From an uncultured Eubacteriales bacterium (GTDB lineage Bacteria; Bacillota; Clostridia; Oscillospirales; Oscillospiraceae), in the NCBI GenBank assembly GCA_900317855.1, contig ONIG01000001.1:62001-126000 (forward strand): a stretch of DNA of 64,000 nt, read 5' to 3'. Every line of letters starts with the position of its first letter. Within the stretch, counting starts at the first letter, position 1. Under the pieces are notes generated by a model. It made no database searches, was not told where the DNA came from, and was given only the letters and a program-made list of their open reading frames with translations. Below, piece after piece: positions 16,833 through 25,530 of the stretch. The position numbers and the translations under genes are program-made.

Positions 16833-16852
16833 GAGAAAATGCAAATATCCTA

Positions 16853-16908
16853 TTGACAAACGGGCAGAGAAGTGGTTATATAAACACATGAACAATCATT
16901 CATATGTT
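16853..16908 (+). promoter_or_regulatory. Promoter and CadC/SmtB-type operator of the metal-efflux operon
   Basis: TTGACA at 16853 and TTATAT at 16876 are separated by 17 bases. Over the start of transcription lies an imperfect inverted repeat at 16883-16908, AACACATGAA and TTCATATGTT spaced by six bases (9 of 10 match). The ATGAA...TTCAT core is the known operator type of ArsR/SmtB/CadC repressors, and such a repressor is the next gene. Confidence 0.8.
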
Positions 16909-16930
16909 AAAATGAAAGCGAGGAGATCCC

Positions 16931-17302
16931 ATGGCAGAACCGAAAACCGACTGCGCACCGGCGTGCGAATATCTCAACGTGCACGAGGACGCGGTGGCGC
17001 AGGTGCTCGCGGCCCTGCCGGACGACGAGACGCTCTACGATCTGTCGGAGCTGTTTCGCGTTTTTGGCGATTCGACGCGCATCAAGATCCTCTATGTGCT
17101 CTTTGAGAGCGAGCTGTGCGTGTGCGACATCGCGCGGCTGCTGAATCTGACGCAGTCGGCGGTCAGCCACCAGCTGCGCATTTTGAAAGCGTCGAACCTC
17201 GTCCGTTTCCGGCGGGAGGGCAAGACCGTGTTTTATTCCCTGGACGACGATCACGTCCGGTCCGTGCTGGCTCTCGGCATGGAGCATGTGCTGGAAAAAT
17301 GA
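16931..17302 (+). CDS. ArsR/SmtB-family metal-sensing repressor (CadC-like)
   Basis: A 123-residue winged-helix repressor. The HTH core is RVFGDSTRIKILYVL with ELCVCDIARLLNLTQSAVSHQLRIL. The CVC pair in the alpha-3 helix together with N-terminal cysteines (DCAPACEYL) corresponds to the alpha3N soft-metal site of CadC, which senses Cd2+, Pb2+ or Zn2+. It lies between its operator and the HMA and P1B-ATPase genes, so it should repress the operon until metal binds. GAGGAG lies 7 bases before the ATG. Confidence 0.92.
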   Translation: MAEPKTDCAPACEYLNVHEDAVAQVLAALPDDETLYDLSELFRVFGDSTRIKILYVLFESELCVCDIARLLNLTQSAVSHQLRILKASNLVRFRREGKTVFYSLDDDHVRSVLALGMEHVLEK

Positions 17303-17359
17303 TGGCCCGGCCATCTTTTCAAATAACATTCAATGACAGATGAAGGAGCGTACATCATC

Positions 17360-17578
17360 ATGGAAAAGACCTATAAGATCGAAGTAGACTGCGCCAACTG
17401 CGCGGCGACCATCGAGCGGCACGTGGCAAAGCTCAAGTGTGTCAAGGAAGTCACCGTGAGCTACGTGGCACAGAAAATGCTGGTCGAATATGCCCCCGGC
17501 GTGGACGAAGCTGAGGCCAAGGCGGAGATCCTCAAGACCGCGCTCAAGGTGGAGCCGGACTTCCGCTTCGAGGACTGA
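17360..17578 (+). CDS. Stand-alone heavy-metal-associated (HMA) domain protein
   Basis: A 72-residue protein consisting of one ferredoxin-like HMA domain with the metal motif DCANCAATIE (CxxC) and a C-terminal acidic FED. In many P1B ATPases this domain is fused to the N-terminus; here it is a separate gene 5 bases ahead of the ATPase. It probably delivers metal to the pump as a chaperone or acts as a detached regulatory domain (inference). AAGGAG lies 11 bases before the ATG. Confidence 0.9.
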   Translation: MEKTYKIEVDCANCAATIERHVAKLKCVKEVTVSYVAQKMLVEYAPGVDEAEAKAEILKTALKVEPDFRFED

Positions 17579-17583
17579 ATATC

Positions 17584-19452
17584 ATGTCGCGCGAACAGAA
17601 AAGGTCGCTGCTGCTCATAGCAGCAGCGGCCGTGCTGCTCATTGGGCTGCACTTTGTGCCGGTTACGGGCTGGCTCAAGCTCGTGCTGTACCTCATTCCA
17701 TATCTGCTCGTCGGCGGCGAGACGCTCGTCGATGCCTGCAAGGGCATTTATAACCGCCAGCCGTTCGATGAGAACCTGCTCATGGCTGTGGCTACCATCG
17801 GCGCGATGGTGCTCGGGGACTATCCCGAGGCCGTGTCCGTCATGCTGTTTTACCAGATCGGCGAGCTGTTTGAGAGCTACGCCGTCGGCCGCAGCCGCAA
17901 AAACATCGGCGACCTGATGGACATCCGCCCGGACTACGCCAATGTCGAGACGGCGGACGGCGTCACGCGGGTGAAGCCCGAGCAGGTCGCGGTCGGCGAT
18001 ACGATCGTCGTCAAGCCAGGCGAGCGTGTCCCGCTCGACGGTACGGTGCTCACGGGCACGTCGGCGCTGAATATGAGCGCCTTGACCGGCGAGAGCGCCC
18101 CTGTGGATGTCACGGAGGGCAGCGCCGTCGTCAGCGGCAGCGTGAACCTGTCGGGTGTGCTGCGCCTGCGCGTGGAGAAGGTGTATGCCGAGTCCACGGT
18201 CGCGCGCATCCTCGAGCTCGTGGAAAATTCCTCGCTCAAGAAGGCGCATACCGAGCGCTTCATCACGAAGTTTGCCCGCGTCTACACGCCGTCCGTGTGC
18301 GGCGCGGCGCTCGCGCTGGCGATCCTGCCGCCGGTCGTGCGGCTCATCATGGGCATCCCGGCCGACTGGGGCGAATGGGTCTATCGCGCGCTGACATTCC
18401 TCGTCATCAGCTGCCCGTGCGCGCTCGTGATCTCGATCCCGCTGTCGTTCTTCGGCGGTATCGGCGGCGCGTCCGCCCGCGGCATCCTCATCAAGGGCTC
18501 CAGCTATCTGGAGATGCTGGCCAAGACCGACCGTGTCGTCTTTGACAAGACCGGCACGCTCACGCGCGGCACGTTCGCCGTCACGGCGGTGCACCCCGCG
18601 CAGCCGGAGCTGTCCGAACAGGCGCTGCTGCGGCTTGCGGCAGCGGCGGAGCAATTCTCCGACCATCCAGTCAGCCAGAGCCTGCGCCGCGCGGCCGGGG
18701 AGCTGCCGGCCGACCTGGTCACGACGGATGCCAAGGAGCTTGCCGGTCACGGTGTGACTGCGCAGGTCGGCGGCCGGGCCGTTGCCGCCGGCAACACGAA
18801 GCTGATGGACACCCTCGGCCTGACGGTGCCTGCGGTCGATGAGACCGGCACGGTCATCCACGTCGCGGCCGATGGTGCGTATCTCGGCTACATCGTCATC
18901 TCCGACGAGCCGAAGACCGGCTCGCGTGAGGCGGTGGCCCGCCTGCGGGCGGACGGCGTGCGCGTCGTCATGCTCACCGGCGACCGCAAGAGCGCGGCCG
19001 ACGCCGTGGCGGAGGAGCTGGGCATCGCGGAGGTGCACAGCGAGCTGCTGCCGGAGGATAAGGTTACGCAGGTCGAGCGGCTGCTCGGCGAGGGCGCACC
19101 CGGGAAATACCTCGCCTTTGTCGGCGACGGCATCAACGATGCGCCGGTGCTCGCGCGCGCCGATCTCGGCGCCGCCATGGGCGGCATCGGCTCGGACGCG
19201 GCCATCGAGGCGGCGGACATCGTGCTCATGGACGACGATCCGCGCAAGCTCTCGCTGGCCATGCGCATCTCGCGCAAGACCATGCGCCTCGTCTGGCAGA
19301 ACATCGTCTTTGCGCTGGCCGTCAAGGCCGTCTGCCTCGTGCTTGGCGCGCTCGGCATTGCGAACATGTGGGTCGCCATCTTCGCCGATGTCGGCGTCAT
19401 GGTCCTGTGCGTGCTCAACGCCGCCCGCGCACTCAATACAAAGCACCTGTAA
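17584..19452 (+). CDS. Heavy-metal P1B-type ATPase (Zn/Cd/Pb exporter, CadA/ZntA-like)
   Basis: A 622-residue metal pump. It has the P1B core: ALTGES (actuator) near residue 163, the transmembrane metal motif SCPCALVIS near residue 277, the phosphorylation motif DKTGTLT near 321, the nucleotide-binding SDHPVSQS and the hinge GDGINDAP near 519. The CPC with a C-terminal transmembrane segment rich in small residues fits the Zn2+/Cd2+/Pb2+ subgroup. It lacks the N-terminal HMA domain, which is encoded just upstream. A bidirectional terminator follows. Together with the CadC-like repressor it makes a three-gene detoxification operon. Confidence 0.95.
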   Translation: MSREQKRSLLLIAAAAVLLIGLHFVPVTGWLKLVLYLIPYLLVGGETLVDACKGIYNRQPFDENLLMAVATIGAMVLGDYPEAVSVMLFYQIGELFESYAVGRSRKNIGDLMDIRPDYANVETADGVTRVKPEQVAVGDTIVVKPGERVPLDGTVLTGTSALNMSALTGESAPVDVTEGSAVVSGSVNLSGVLRLRVEKVYAESTVARILELVENSSLKKAHTERFITKFARVYTPSVCGAALALAILPPVVRLIMGIPADWGEWVYRALTFLVISCPCALVISIPLSFFGGIGGASARGILIKGSSYLEMLAKTDRVVFDKTGTLTRGTFAVTAVHPAQPELSEQALLRLAAAAEQFSDHPVSQSLRRAAGELPADLVTTDAKELAGHGVTAQVGGRAVAAGNTKLMDTLGLTVPAVDETGTVIHVAADGAYLGYIVISDEPKTGSREAVARLRADGVRVVMLTGDRKSAADAVAEELGIAEVHSELLPEDKVTQVERLLGEGAPGKYLAFVGDGINDAPVLARADLGAAMGGIGSDAAIEAADIVLMDDDPRKLSLAMRISRKTMRLVWQNIVFALAVKAVCLVLGALGIANMWVAIFADVGVMVLCVLNAARALNTKHL

Positions 19453-19469
19453 TCCAATATCTCTGCATG

Positions 19470-19499
19470 AAAAAAGACCGCCGATCGGCGGTCTTTTTT
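19470..19499. terminator. Bidirectional terminator between the P1B ATPase and thrE
   Basis: A perfect palindrome: A run, GACCGCCGATCGGCGGTC, T run. It serves convergent transcripts. Confidence 0.9.
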
Positions 19500-19509
19500 C
19501 ATGCCTTTT

Positions 19510-20838
19510 TCATGTGCACCGGCGGAAGCTGCTGTCCGTGAGGATGCGCGCACAGATCAGCCCCAGCGGCAGGGAAATGACGATCAGCAGCGAGGCGACG
19601 AGCCACGATGCGCTGTCGCTCAGGTTCATCGTGCCCAGATCGTACACGGCGCGGTAGAAATACAGCCCCGGCACCATGATGACGATCGACGGCACGGTGA
19701 TCGTGATGCGCGGGTAGCCTGAGCGCTGCTTATACAGCGACGCGAGCAGGCCCGCTGCCAGCGCGCCGAAAAACGCGGCCGCCGCCGGCGGGAAGCCGGC
19801 CAGGCTGACGAGCTCGAGCCGCAGCGTGTTTGACAGCGCGCCGATCACGGCAGCGACGGACGCGAGCTTCACGGGACTGTTGAACATCAGCGAGAAGCCG
19901 AACACGCCGCAGAAGCTCATGGCCAGCCGCAGCAGGATCCGCGCCCAGACGGGCAGCCCCAGCGGCAGGAAATCCATCGGCTGCAGCCGCAGCAGCAGCG
20001 CCATGAGCCAGGCGGTCAAGGTTGCCACGACGACGATCATAATCGCGTAGGCCAGCCGTTCGAGCCCGGAGCGCATGTCCTGCTTGGCCATGTCGATGCC
20101 GCTCGTAATGAACGGGAAGCCCGGGATGATGAACAGCATCGCGCAGATATACCCCGCCTGATGCTGTGCTTCGATGGGGAAGAGCAGCGATGCCAGCCGG
20201 AACAGCCCGGCATAGATCAGACACGCCGCCGCGACGGACAGCGCGATGCAGCCAAACAGCGTCAGGTGCCGCTGCGTCAGCCGCGCGCGGATATACTGCC
20301 CAACGCCTGCGCTCAGAAAGACCAGCAGCATCTCGATCGGCCCGCCGCCGAGCAGAAACGTGAACCCGCCGCAGGCAAGCGCGGCTGCCAGTCCCAACTG
20401 CAGCGGGGTATAGCTGCCGCCCGTCTGCGCGATCTTGTCAAGCTGTGTGTGCAGATCGTCGGCCGTCATATACACGCCGTCGAGCGGGAAGCGCTTGACA
20501 AAGCGCTCGAGCTGGTCGAGCTTTGCGGTGTTGACGCCGGTTGCCGTCAGCGTCAGCGTCTGCGAGAAGCTGTTTTCACCGTCGGAGCAGGTGTACTCGA
20601 TGGACAGCAGCCCGATGTCGGCGGCGCACACGAGGCCGAGCGCCTCGGCAATCTCGTTCATGGAGCTGCGCACACGCCACGCGCCGGTGCCGCACGAGAG
20701 CAGCAGCAGCCCGACCCGGCCGACGACACCGGCCCGGATGGGCAGCGGCGCCTGTGAGACGGGCAGCTCTTTCTGATCCCGGATGGGATCGTGCCACGGG
20801 ATCTGCATATGGTTTGGTTTGATGATCGGATGATGCAA
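19510..20838 (-). CDS. ThrE-type threonine/serine exporter (fused ThrE and ThrE_2 domains)
   Basis: A 442-residue membrane protein. Residues 1-150 form a soluble segment with SCGTGAWRVRSSMNEIA, the start of the ThrE (DUF1212) domain, followed by its five helices with FIIPGFPFITSGIDMAKQD. The last 160 residues form the ThrE_2 (DUF3815) domain ending in TVPSIVIMVPGLYFYRAVY. In many Firmicutes these are two separate genes; here they are joined. The family exports Thr/Ser or small peptides. The start at 20838 has only a weak AAGG site; Met-11 is an alternative. A good promoter lies upstream. Confidence 0.88.
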   Translation of the reverse strand: MHHPIIKPNHMQIPWHDPIRDQKELPVSQAPLPIRAGVVGRVGLLLLSCGTGAWRVRSSMNEIAEALGLVCAADIGLLSIEYTCSDGENSFSQTLTLTATGVNTAKLDQLERFVKRFPLDGVYMTADDLHTQLDKIAQTGGSYTPLQLGLAAALACGGFTFLLGGGPIEMLLVFLSAGVGQYIRARLTQRHLTLFGCIALSVAAACLIYAGLFRLASLLFPIEAQHQAGYICAMLFIIPGFPFITSGIDMAKQDMRSGLERLAYAIMIVVVATLTAWLMALLLRLQPMDFLPLGLPVWARILLRLAMSFCGVFGFSLMFNSPVKLASVAAVIGALSNTLRLELVSLAGFPPAAAAFFGALAAGLLASLYKQRSGYPRITITVPSIVIMVPGLYFYRAVYDLGTMNLSDSASWLVASLLIVISLPLGLICARILTDSSFRRCT

Positions 20839-20872
20839 CGTATCTCACGCCTTTTTTGAAAATTCGGACTGT

Positions 20873-20901
20873 ATTGTAATCTTGTGCGCGCCGGAAGTCA
20901 A
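20873..20901 (-). promoter_or_regulatory. Promoter of the thrE-like gene
   Basis: On the minus strand, TTGACT and TACAAT separated by 17 bases point at the ThrE gene 35 bases away. Confidence 0.75.
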
Positions 20902-20914
20902 GTGCGGACAACAA

Positions 20915-20940
20915 GACGGCCTGTCAAATGACAGGCCGTC
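20915..20940 (-). terminator. Hairpin after the sigma/anti-sigma operon
   Basis: GACGGCCTGTCA pairs with TGACAGGCCGTC over a very short loop and is followed on the minus strand by TTGTTGT, a weak U tract. It sits 13 bases past the anti-sigma stop. Confidence 0.7.
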
Positions 20941-20953
20941 TCACGATATGGAT

Positions 20954-22177
20954 TTAGAAAATATCGCCGTCGTGGGTGTCCACGTAAAACGGATACGGCT
21001 TCCCGTTCGCCGTGAAGGTGATGTGGTAAGCGTCGCGGCCGGAAACCTGCACGCGCCGGACGTCGACATCGCGGATCTCCGGCAGCGAGACACCGAGCTC
21101 CTGCAGCACGCGGTGCAGGGCCTCGGATATGCTGATGTCCGAATCCGTGGTCTCGGCCGGGATCGCCGGAGTGTTCGGCACGCGCGTCTCCGGGGCCTGC
21201 GCGGGCCGTTCCGGGTGCTGCACATCGAGGATCTCGCCGGTGCGCGCGGCGATCGTGTAGCAATATTCCCCGCCGGCCGCCGCAAAGCGGACACGGTAGG
21301 CGAGCTGTCCGCCGTACTGCGTCAGCTCCTGCGTGCAGTCGGCCGGATCGATCGCCGCGTCGAAGCCCACGATCGCGCGCACGTCGTCCTCGCTCCGGTA
21401 TCCGTCGCGGCTGACGGTGCCGTAGAGCTGCGCCGTGTCGAACGTGACATCATACGTCTCTGCCAGCACGAGCAGATCCTGCACCGGCAGGGCACTGAGC
21501 GCCTGCGCCGTGTCGAGCTGCGTCTGCAGGGCGATCGTCTCGGCCAGCGCCGCCTTGCCGGGCGACACCTGCCAGGCATCGGCGTCCGTGCGCGTCTGCT
21601 CGGCGTCCGCTGCCTGTTGGCAGAGCACGGCGGCGGAAAACTGCCGCTGCTGCGCAGACGCCTGCGCCGCGTCATAGACGGCCTTGCCGAGCTTTTGCGC
21701 CCGCGCGGCGGAGGTGCCATCGACCGTCACGAGCAGCGTGTTGTCCGCGTCCGTGAGGTAGTCGGCGTCCGTGAGCGCATCCGCGAGCGTGCCGAGTGCA
21801 TCCTGCGTGCGCTTGCCTGCCAGATCAACGTCCGCGAGCAGGGCGGCGGCGTCCGCGTTGCCGGTATCCACGGCCTTGACGCGGCCGAGGCGGTTGACCG
21901 TCAGCGTGACGCTGGGGTTGATGTCGACGGTGACGGTGCAGACGTTTTTGTCAAGCGCGCGGTAGCCGAAGATGCCGCCGAGCAGCAGCACGAACACGGC
22001 GGCCGCGGCAAGCGGCTTCCACACCGGGCGGCGGGGCGCCGGTACCGGCACTGGCACCGGCTGCGGCGCGGTATCCTGCGGCTGCGCATCGCAGGCGGCC
22101 AGCAGATCCTCCAGCCGGTCGGGTGCGAGGTCGGCCATTTCATCGCGCAGACGTGTTTTGATCTCTTCCGGTTTCAT
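20954..22177 (-). CDS. RsgI-like transmembrane anti-sigma factor with PepSY-type tail
   Basis: A 407-residue protein. The N-terminal 50 cytoplasmic residues (KPEEIKTRLRDEMADLAPDR) probably bind the sigma factor. A Pro/Val-rich linker and one transmembrane helix (about 53-73) follow. Just outside is TVTVDINPSVTLTVNRLGRV, the signature of the RsgI middle domain. The C-terminus has two PepSY-like modules, around YRVRFAAAGGEYCYTIAARTG and around YHITFTANGKPYPFYVD. It overlaps the sigma gene (ATGA), the classical arrangement for a cognate anti-sigma. The signal sensed is unknown. Confidence 0.85.
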   Translation of the reverse strand: MKPEEIKTRLRDEMADLAPDRLEDLLAACDAQPQDTAPQPVPVPVPAPRRPVWKPLAAAAVFVLLLGGIFGYRALDKNVCTVTVDINPSVTLTVNRLGRVKAVDTGNADAAALLADVDLAGKRTQDALGTLADALTDADYLTDADNTLLVTVDGTSAARAQKLGKAVYDAAQASAQQRQFSAAVLCQQAADAEQTRTDADAWQVSPGKAALAETIALQTQLDTAQALSALPVQDLLVLAETYDVTFDTAQLYGTVSRDGYRSEDDVRAIVGFDAAIDPADCTQELTQYGGQLAYRVRFAAAGGEYCYTIAARTGEILDVQHPERPAQAPETRVPNTPAIPAETTDSDISISEALHRVLQELGVSLPEIRDVDVRRVQVSGRDAYHITFTANGKPYPFYVDTHDGDIF

Positions 22178-22719
22178 GACGGCTCTCTCACCAGCCTTTC
22201 CAGCTTTTTCAGGCTGCGGCGGTACTTGCTCAGTACCGTCGGCAGCGGCATTTCCAACAGCTCCGCGATCTCGCGGTGCTTGAGCCCCGTGACGACGTGC
22301 AAAACGACGATCTCGCGCTCGTCCTGCGCAAGCTGCGCGAGCAAGGCCTGCGTCACGATCCGGTTTTCGCAGTCCCGGAACGCATCGCCGGGGTCGGCTT
22401 TCTCTGCGGCATCCTCGAGCGGGACGCCGGCGCGCTGCCCCTCGCGCAGGCGGGCGAGCGCGGTGTATTTTGTGATGCCCAGGATCCAGGTCAGCGCGTT
22501 TTTGCCGCCGGGGCGGTAGGTGGGCGCGCTCTTCCAGACCTGCAGGAATGTCTCCTGCATCACATCCTCGGCGGCGAAACTGTCGCGCAGGATGGACAGG
22601 GCAAAGCAGTAGACGGGATTTTTTGCCTGCACATACAGCTCGGCAAACGCGGCTTTGTCTCCGGCGGCGATGCGCACGAGCAGCTGCTCGCTGACCGCAG
22701 GATGGGTGGTGTTGCTCAT
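22174..22719 (-). CDS. ECF-type RNA polymerase sigma factor
   Basis: A 181-residue sigma-70 family protein. Region 2 has FAELYVQAKNPVYCFALSILRD and the DVMQETFLQVWKS stretch; region 4 has DEREIVVLHVVTGLKHREIAELLEMPLPTVLSKYRRSLKKL, with the helix-turn-helix. The start at 22719 follows AGAGGT at 8 bases. A longer reading 22 codons upstream has no such site. It is coupled to the RsgI-like anti-sigma gene, so its release is presumably controlled from the membrane. Target promoters cannot be read from this window. Confidence 0.93.
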   Translation of the reverse strand: MSNTTHPAVSEQLLVRIAAGDKAAFAELYVQAKNPVYCFALSILRDSFAAEDVMQETFLQVWKSAPTYRPGGKNALTWILGITKYTALARLREGQRAGVPLEDAAEKADPGDAFRDCENRIVTQALLAQLAQDEREIVVLHVVTGLKHREIAELLEMPLPTVLSKYRRSLKKLERLVREPS

Positions 22720-23035
22720 AGCGGGGACCTCTTTTTTTCGCAAGGTAGGCCTATCTGTCACCAGCATAACACACCTGCATACCATATTGCAAATCCGGCG
22801 GCAAAATATTGCACGAAACTGTGGGAAATGGAAATTTTAAGGTCCCGTTTTTAAGCGTTTAAAATTTTTTTCAAATTGCCTGCAATATTTTTTCCATGGA
22901 AACGCAATACAGGGAAAAGAAGTTCTGTTCAGAAGCGGGCACATCGCGAGCTTCTGTTCAAAAAACTCGCGGCGGGGCTTTCGGGCATGCCGCTGCACAT
23001 TCATTGGAGCAGGACTCCAGACAGGGGGTATCAGT
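22720..23035. other. Intergenic region between the sigma operon and the ligase remnant
   Basis: About 316 bases, AT-rich in the first half. On the minus strand a possible promoter (TTGCAA, 18 bases, TATGCT) points to the sigma gene. I see no convincing gene. TTCTGTTCA occurs twice, at roughly 22922 and 22953. Confidence 0.5.
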
Positions 23036-23853
23036 ATGTATGCGCTTTCTTATGACATGCAGGCAAAACCGCGCCCGTCCGAGGCGAAACCGTGGCTGAA
23101 ATATTTCAGCCCGGCGGCGACACGATGAACGCCGGGCTGGAGGACAAGCTCAACGGCTTCCTGCACGGCCGCGGCTGCCGCTATCCGCTCTCGCAGGGCT
23201 ACGGCATGAGCGAGGTCAGCGCCGCCGCGTGCTGCAACTTCAATAATGTGCACAAAAACGGCTCGGTCGGCATCCCGCTGCTGAAAACCACCGTGTCCGT
23301 GTTCCGGCCGGACTCGTTCGAGGAGCTGGGCTACGACGAGATGGGTGAGATCTGCATCACCGGCCCGACGATGATGCTCGGCTATCTCAACAACCCCGAG
23401 GAGACGGCCCGCGTCATGCGCCGCCACCCGGACGGCACGGTCTGGATCCACAGCGGCGACCTCGGCTGCATGGATGCGGACGGCTTCGTCTACATCAAGG
23501 GCCGCATGAAGCGCATCATCATCCGCCACGACGGGCACAAGGTGTTCCCGACGCAGCTCGAGGGCATCATCGGCGGCTGCGGCAAGGTGGAGGCGTGCGC
23601 GGTCGTCGCCGTGCGCGACCGGGAGCGGGCGCAGGGCAAGCTGCCCATGGCGTTTGTGAAGCTCAGAGACACGATCCCGCACGAGCGGTTCCAGGCCGTC
23701 CGGGACGAGATCCTGGCGCTGTGCAACGCACGGCTCCCGCTCAAGGACCGGCTGTATGACCTGGCATTCGTGCCGGAGCTGCCGCACACGGCCGTCGGCA
23801 AGATCGACTACCGCCGGCTGGAGGACGACTACGAACGAGAACACTGTGCCTGA
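23036..23853 (+). pseudogene. Decayed AMP-binding (acyl-CoA ligase) gene with internal deletion and frameshift
   Basis: An ATG at 23036, behind AGGGGG, opens MYALSYDMQAKPRPSEAKPW and LKYFSP, which resembles the N-terminus of Clostridial AMP-dependent ligases; it stops at 23128. A second frame from 23092 gives the C-terminal half of the same family: GGDTMNAGLEDKLNGFL, the A5-type LSQGYGMSEVS, the A8-type GDLGCMDADGFVYIKGR and the terminal GKIDYRRLE. The AMP-binding P-loop and about 230 residues between are missing. This is best explained as an internal deletion joining codon 26 or so to the C-terminal half out of frame. Whether the 253-residue part is translated is unknown. Confidence 0.75.
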
Positions 23854-23874
23854 CATACAGGAAGGAGAAACGAT

Positions 23875-25446
23875 ATGAAACACGTCAGAAAACCCATCGC
23901 CCTGCTGCTCGCGCTCGTGCTTGCGGCGAGCCTGCTGTGCCTGCCGGCGCTGGCGGCGGATGCCGTTCCCGCGCGCTATGCCCGCTACCGCGTCTATACC
24001 TGCCTCGGCGACAGCAACGCCGCCGGCTACGCTGCCGAGGGCTATCAGGACCAGCCGTGCACCGTGACGCCGGGCGCGTACCACTCCATGGTCGCCAGTG
24101 ACCTCGGCGCCAAGCTCAACGCCCGCGGCTGGGGCGGCTTCCGCAGCCACGAGATGCGCCATCTGCTCGACCCCGACTGGGAGATCACCGACTGGGAATA
24201 CGCCGATAACTGCGCAGGCTACGTGCAGTACGATGATCTGGAGTCCCGCCGTGATATGTATATTCAGGCCGTGGAAGAGGCCGACCTCATCACGGTCAAT
24301 ATCGGCTCGAACGACATCCTCGGCAACCCGCTCGGTCAGGCCATGCGCGAGATGTACAACACCGACGGCGTGGACAAGGCCATTCTCGATGCCATCAAGG
24401 CCGAGCTGCAGAAGACCGGCGACTTCGGCACGGCGCTGCTCAAGCTCATCGGCTACGCCGAGTCCATCGGTCAGGGCGCGAAGCTCCTTGCGTCGCTGGC
24501 ACACTACATGAACATCGCCTACCAGCAGTTCACCGAAAACTGGGACGCGATCGTGAAGAACATCTACCGCCTGAACCCGGACGTGACGCTCGTCGCGGTC
24601 GGCATGCACAATGCGTTTGCCAATACCTCTCTCACGGTCGGCAGCGTCATCAAGACCGGCAAGCTCCTGCAGCCGATCATGGACAAGATGAACGCCTGGA
24701 TGAAGACCGGCTCCGCCTACGCCGGGCAGTACATCTACTGCGATGTGCCGGATGTCGAGTGCGGCGAGCTGGCGTTCACGCAGGACGATTTCTGGACGGC
24801 ATATCTCCCGGCCGTGCACCCCACGGCGGCAGGCCATCGCTACATTGCCGACCGTATCCTCTCCGTGCTTCCGGACACGGCGCTGTCGTTTGAAGATGTG
24901 CCGGAGGGCGCGTGGTACTACATGGACGTGGCGGCCTGCTACTACCGCGGCCTTATGGTCGGCGTGACGGATACGCGCTTTGCGCCCGATATGCCGGTGG
25001 ACCGCGCCATGGTCGCGGCCATCGTGCACCGCATCGCCGGAGAACCGGCTGCGGCGGGCGCGGACATGCCCTTCCGCGATGTTCCGGCCGATACTTACTA
25101 TACGCAGTCCGTCCTCTGGGCCTATCATGCCGGCGTAGTCAGCGGCTGCAGCGCCGATACGTTCTGCCCCACGCAGGCGATCAGCCGGCAGGATCTGGCC
25201 GCCATCCTTTACCGCTATGCCTGCCTTGCGGGCGCTGCGGATGAAACGCAGCCGGAGGACGCTCTGAGCGGCTTTGTCGATGCGGGCGCTGTCAGCGAAT
25301 ATGCCCGCGCGGCGCTGGCTTGGGCCGTGGAAAACGGCATTCTCTACGGCAAGGACGGCAACCGTCTCGACCCGAAGGATACGGCGACGCGCGCCGAATG
25401 CGCGGCGCTCCTGTGGCGGTTCGTCAGCCAGTATTCTCTCGCTTAA
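23875..25446 (+). CDS. Secreted SGNH/GDSL hydrolase with three SLH repeats
   Basis: A 523-residue exported protein. A signal peptide (KHVRKPIALLLALVLAAS, cleaved after ALA near residue 28) leads to an SGNH hydrolase domain with block I GDSNAAG, block III GSNDILGNP, and block V VHPTAAGH. The C-terminal 180 residues contain three S-layer homology repeats starting at FEDVPEGAWYYMDVAACYY, FRDVPADTYYTQSVLWAYHAG and FVDAGAVSEYARAALAWAVENG, which anchor it to the cell wall. It is probably a cell-surface esterase or lipase acting on cell-envelope or dietary acyl groups. AGGAGA lies before the ATG, and a terminator follows. Confidence 0.9.
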   Translation: MKHVRKPIALLLALVLAASLLCLPALAADAVPARYARYRVYTCLGDSNAAGYAAEGYQDQPCTVTPGAYHSMVASDLGAKLNARGWGGFRSHEMRHLLDPDWEITDWEYADNCAGYVQYDDLESRRDMYIQAVEEADLITVNIGSNDILGNPLGQAMREMYNTDGVDKAILDAIKAELQKTGDFGTALLKLIGYAESIGQGAKLLASLAHYMNIAYQQFTENWDAIVKNIYRLNPDVTLVAVGMHNAFANTSLTVGSVIKTGKLLQPIMDKMNAWMKTGSAYAGQYIYCDVPDVECGELAFTQDDFWTAYLPAVHPTAAGHRYIADRILSVLPDTALSFEDVPEGAWYYMDVAACYYRGLMVGVTDTRFAPDMPVDRAMVAAIVHRIAGEPAAAGADMPFRDVPADTYYTQSVLWAYHAGVVSGCSADTFCPTQAISRQDLAAILYRYACLAGAADETQPEDALSGFVDAGAVSEYARAALAWAVENGILYGKDGNRLDPKDTATRAECAALLWRFVSQYSLA

Positions 25447-25495
25447 CGCCGCGCTGTCATGTGCGTGCTGCATCCCCCATTCCCGTAATTGCGGG

Positions 25496-25530
25496 ACCGC
25501 CCCGGAGCCAAAGCTCCGGGGCGGTTTTCT
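25496..25530 (+). terminator. Terminator of the SLH hydrolase gene
   Basis: ACCGCCCCGGAGC pairs with GCTCCGGGGCGGT over CAAA and is followed by TTTCT. It runs into the first 121-bp repeat. Confidence 0.8.
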
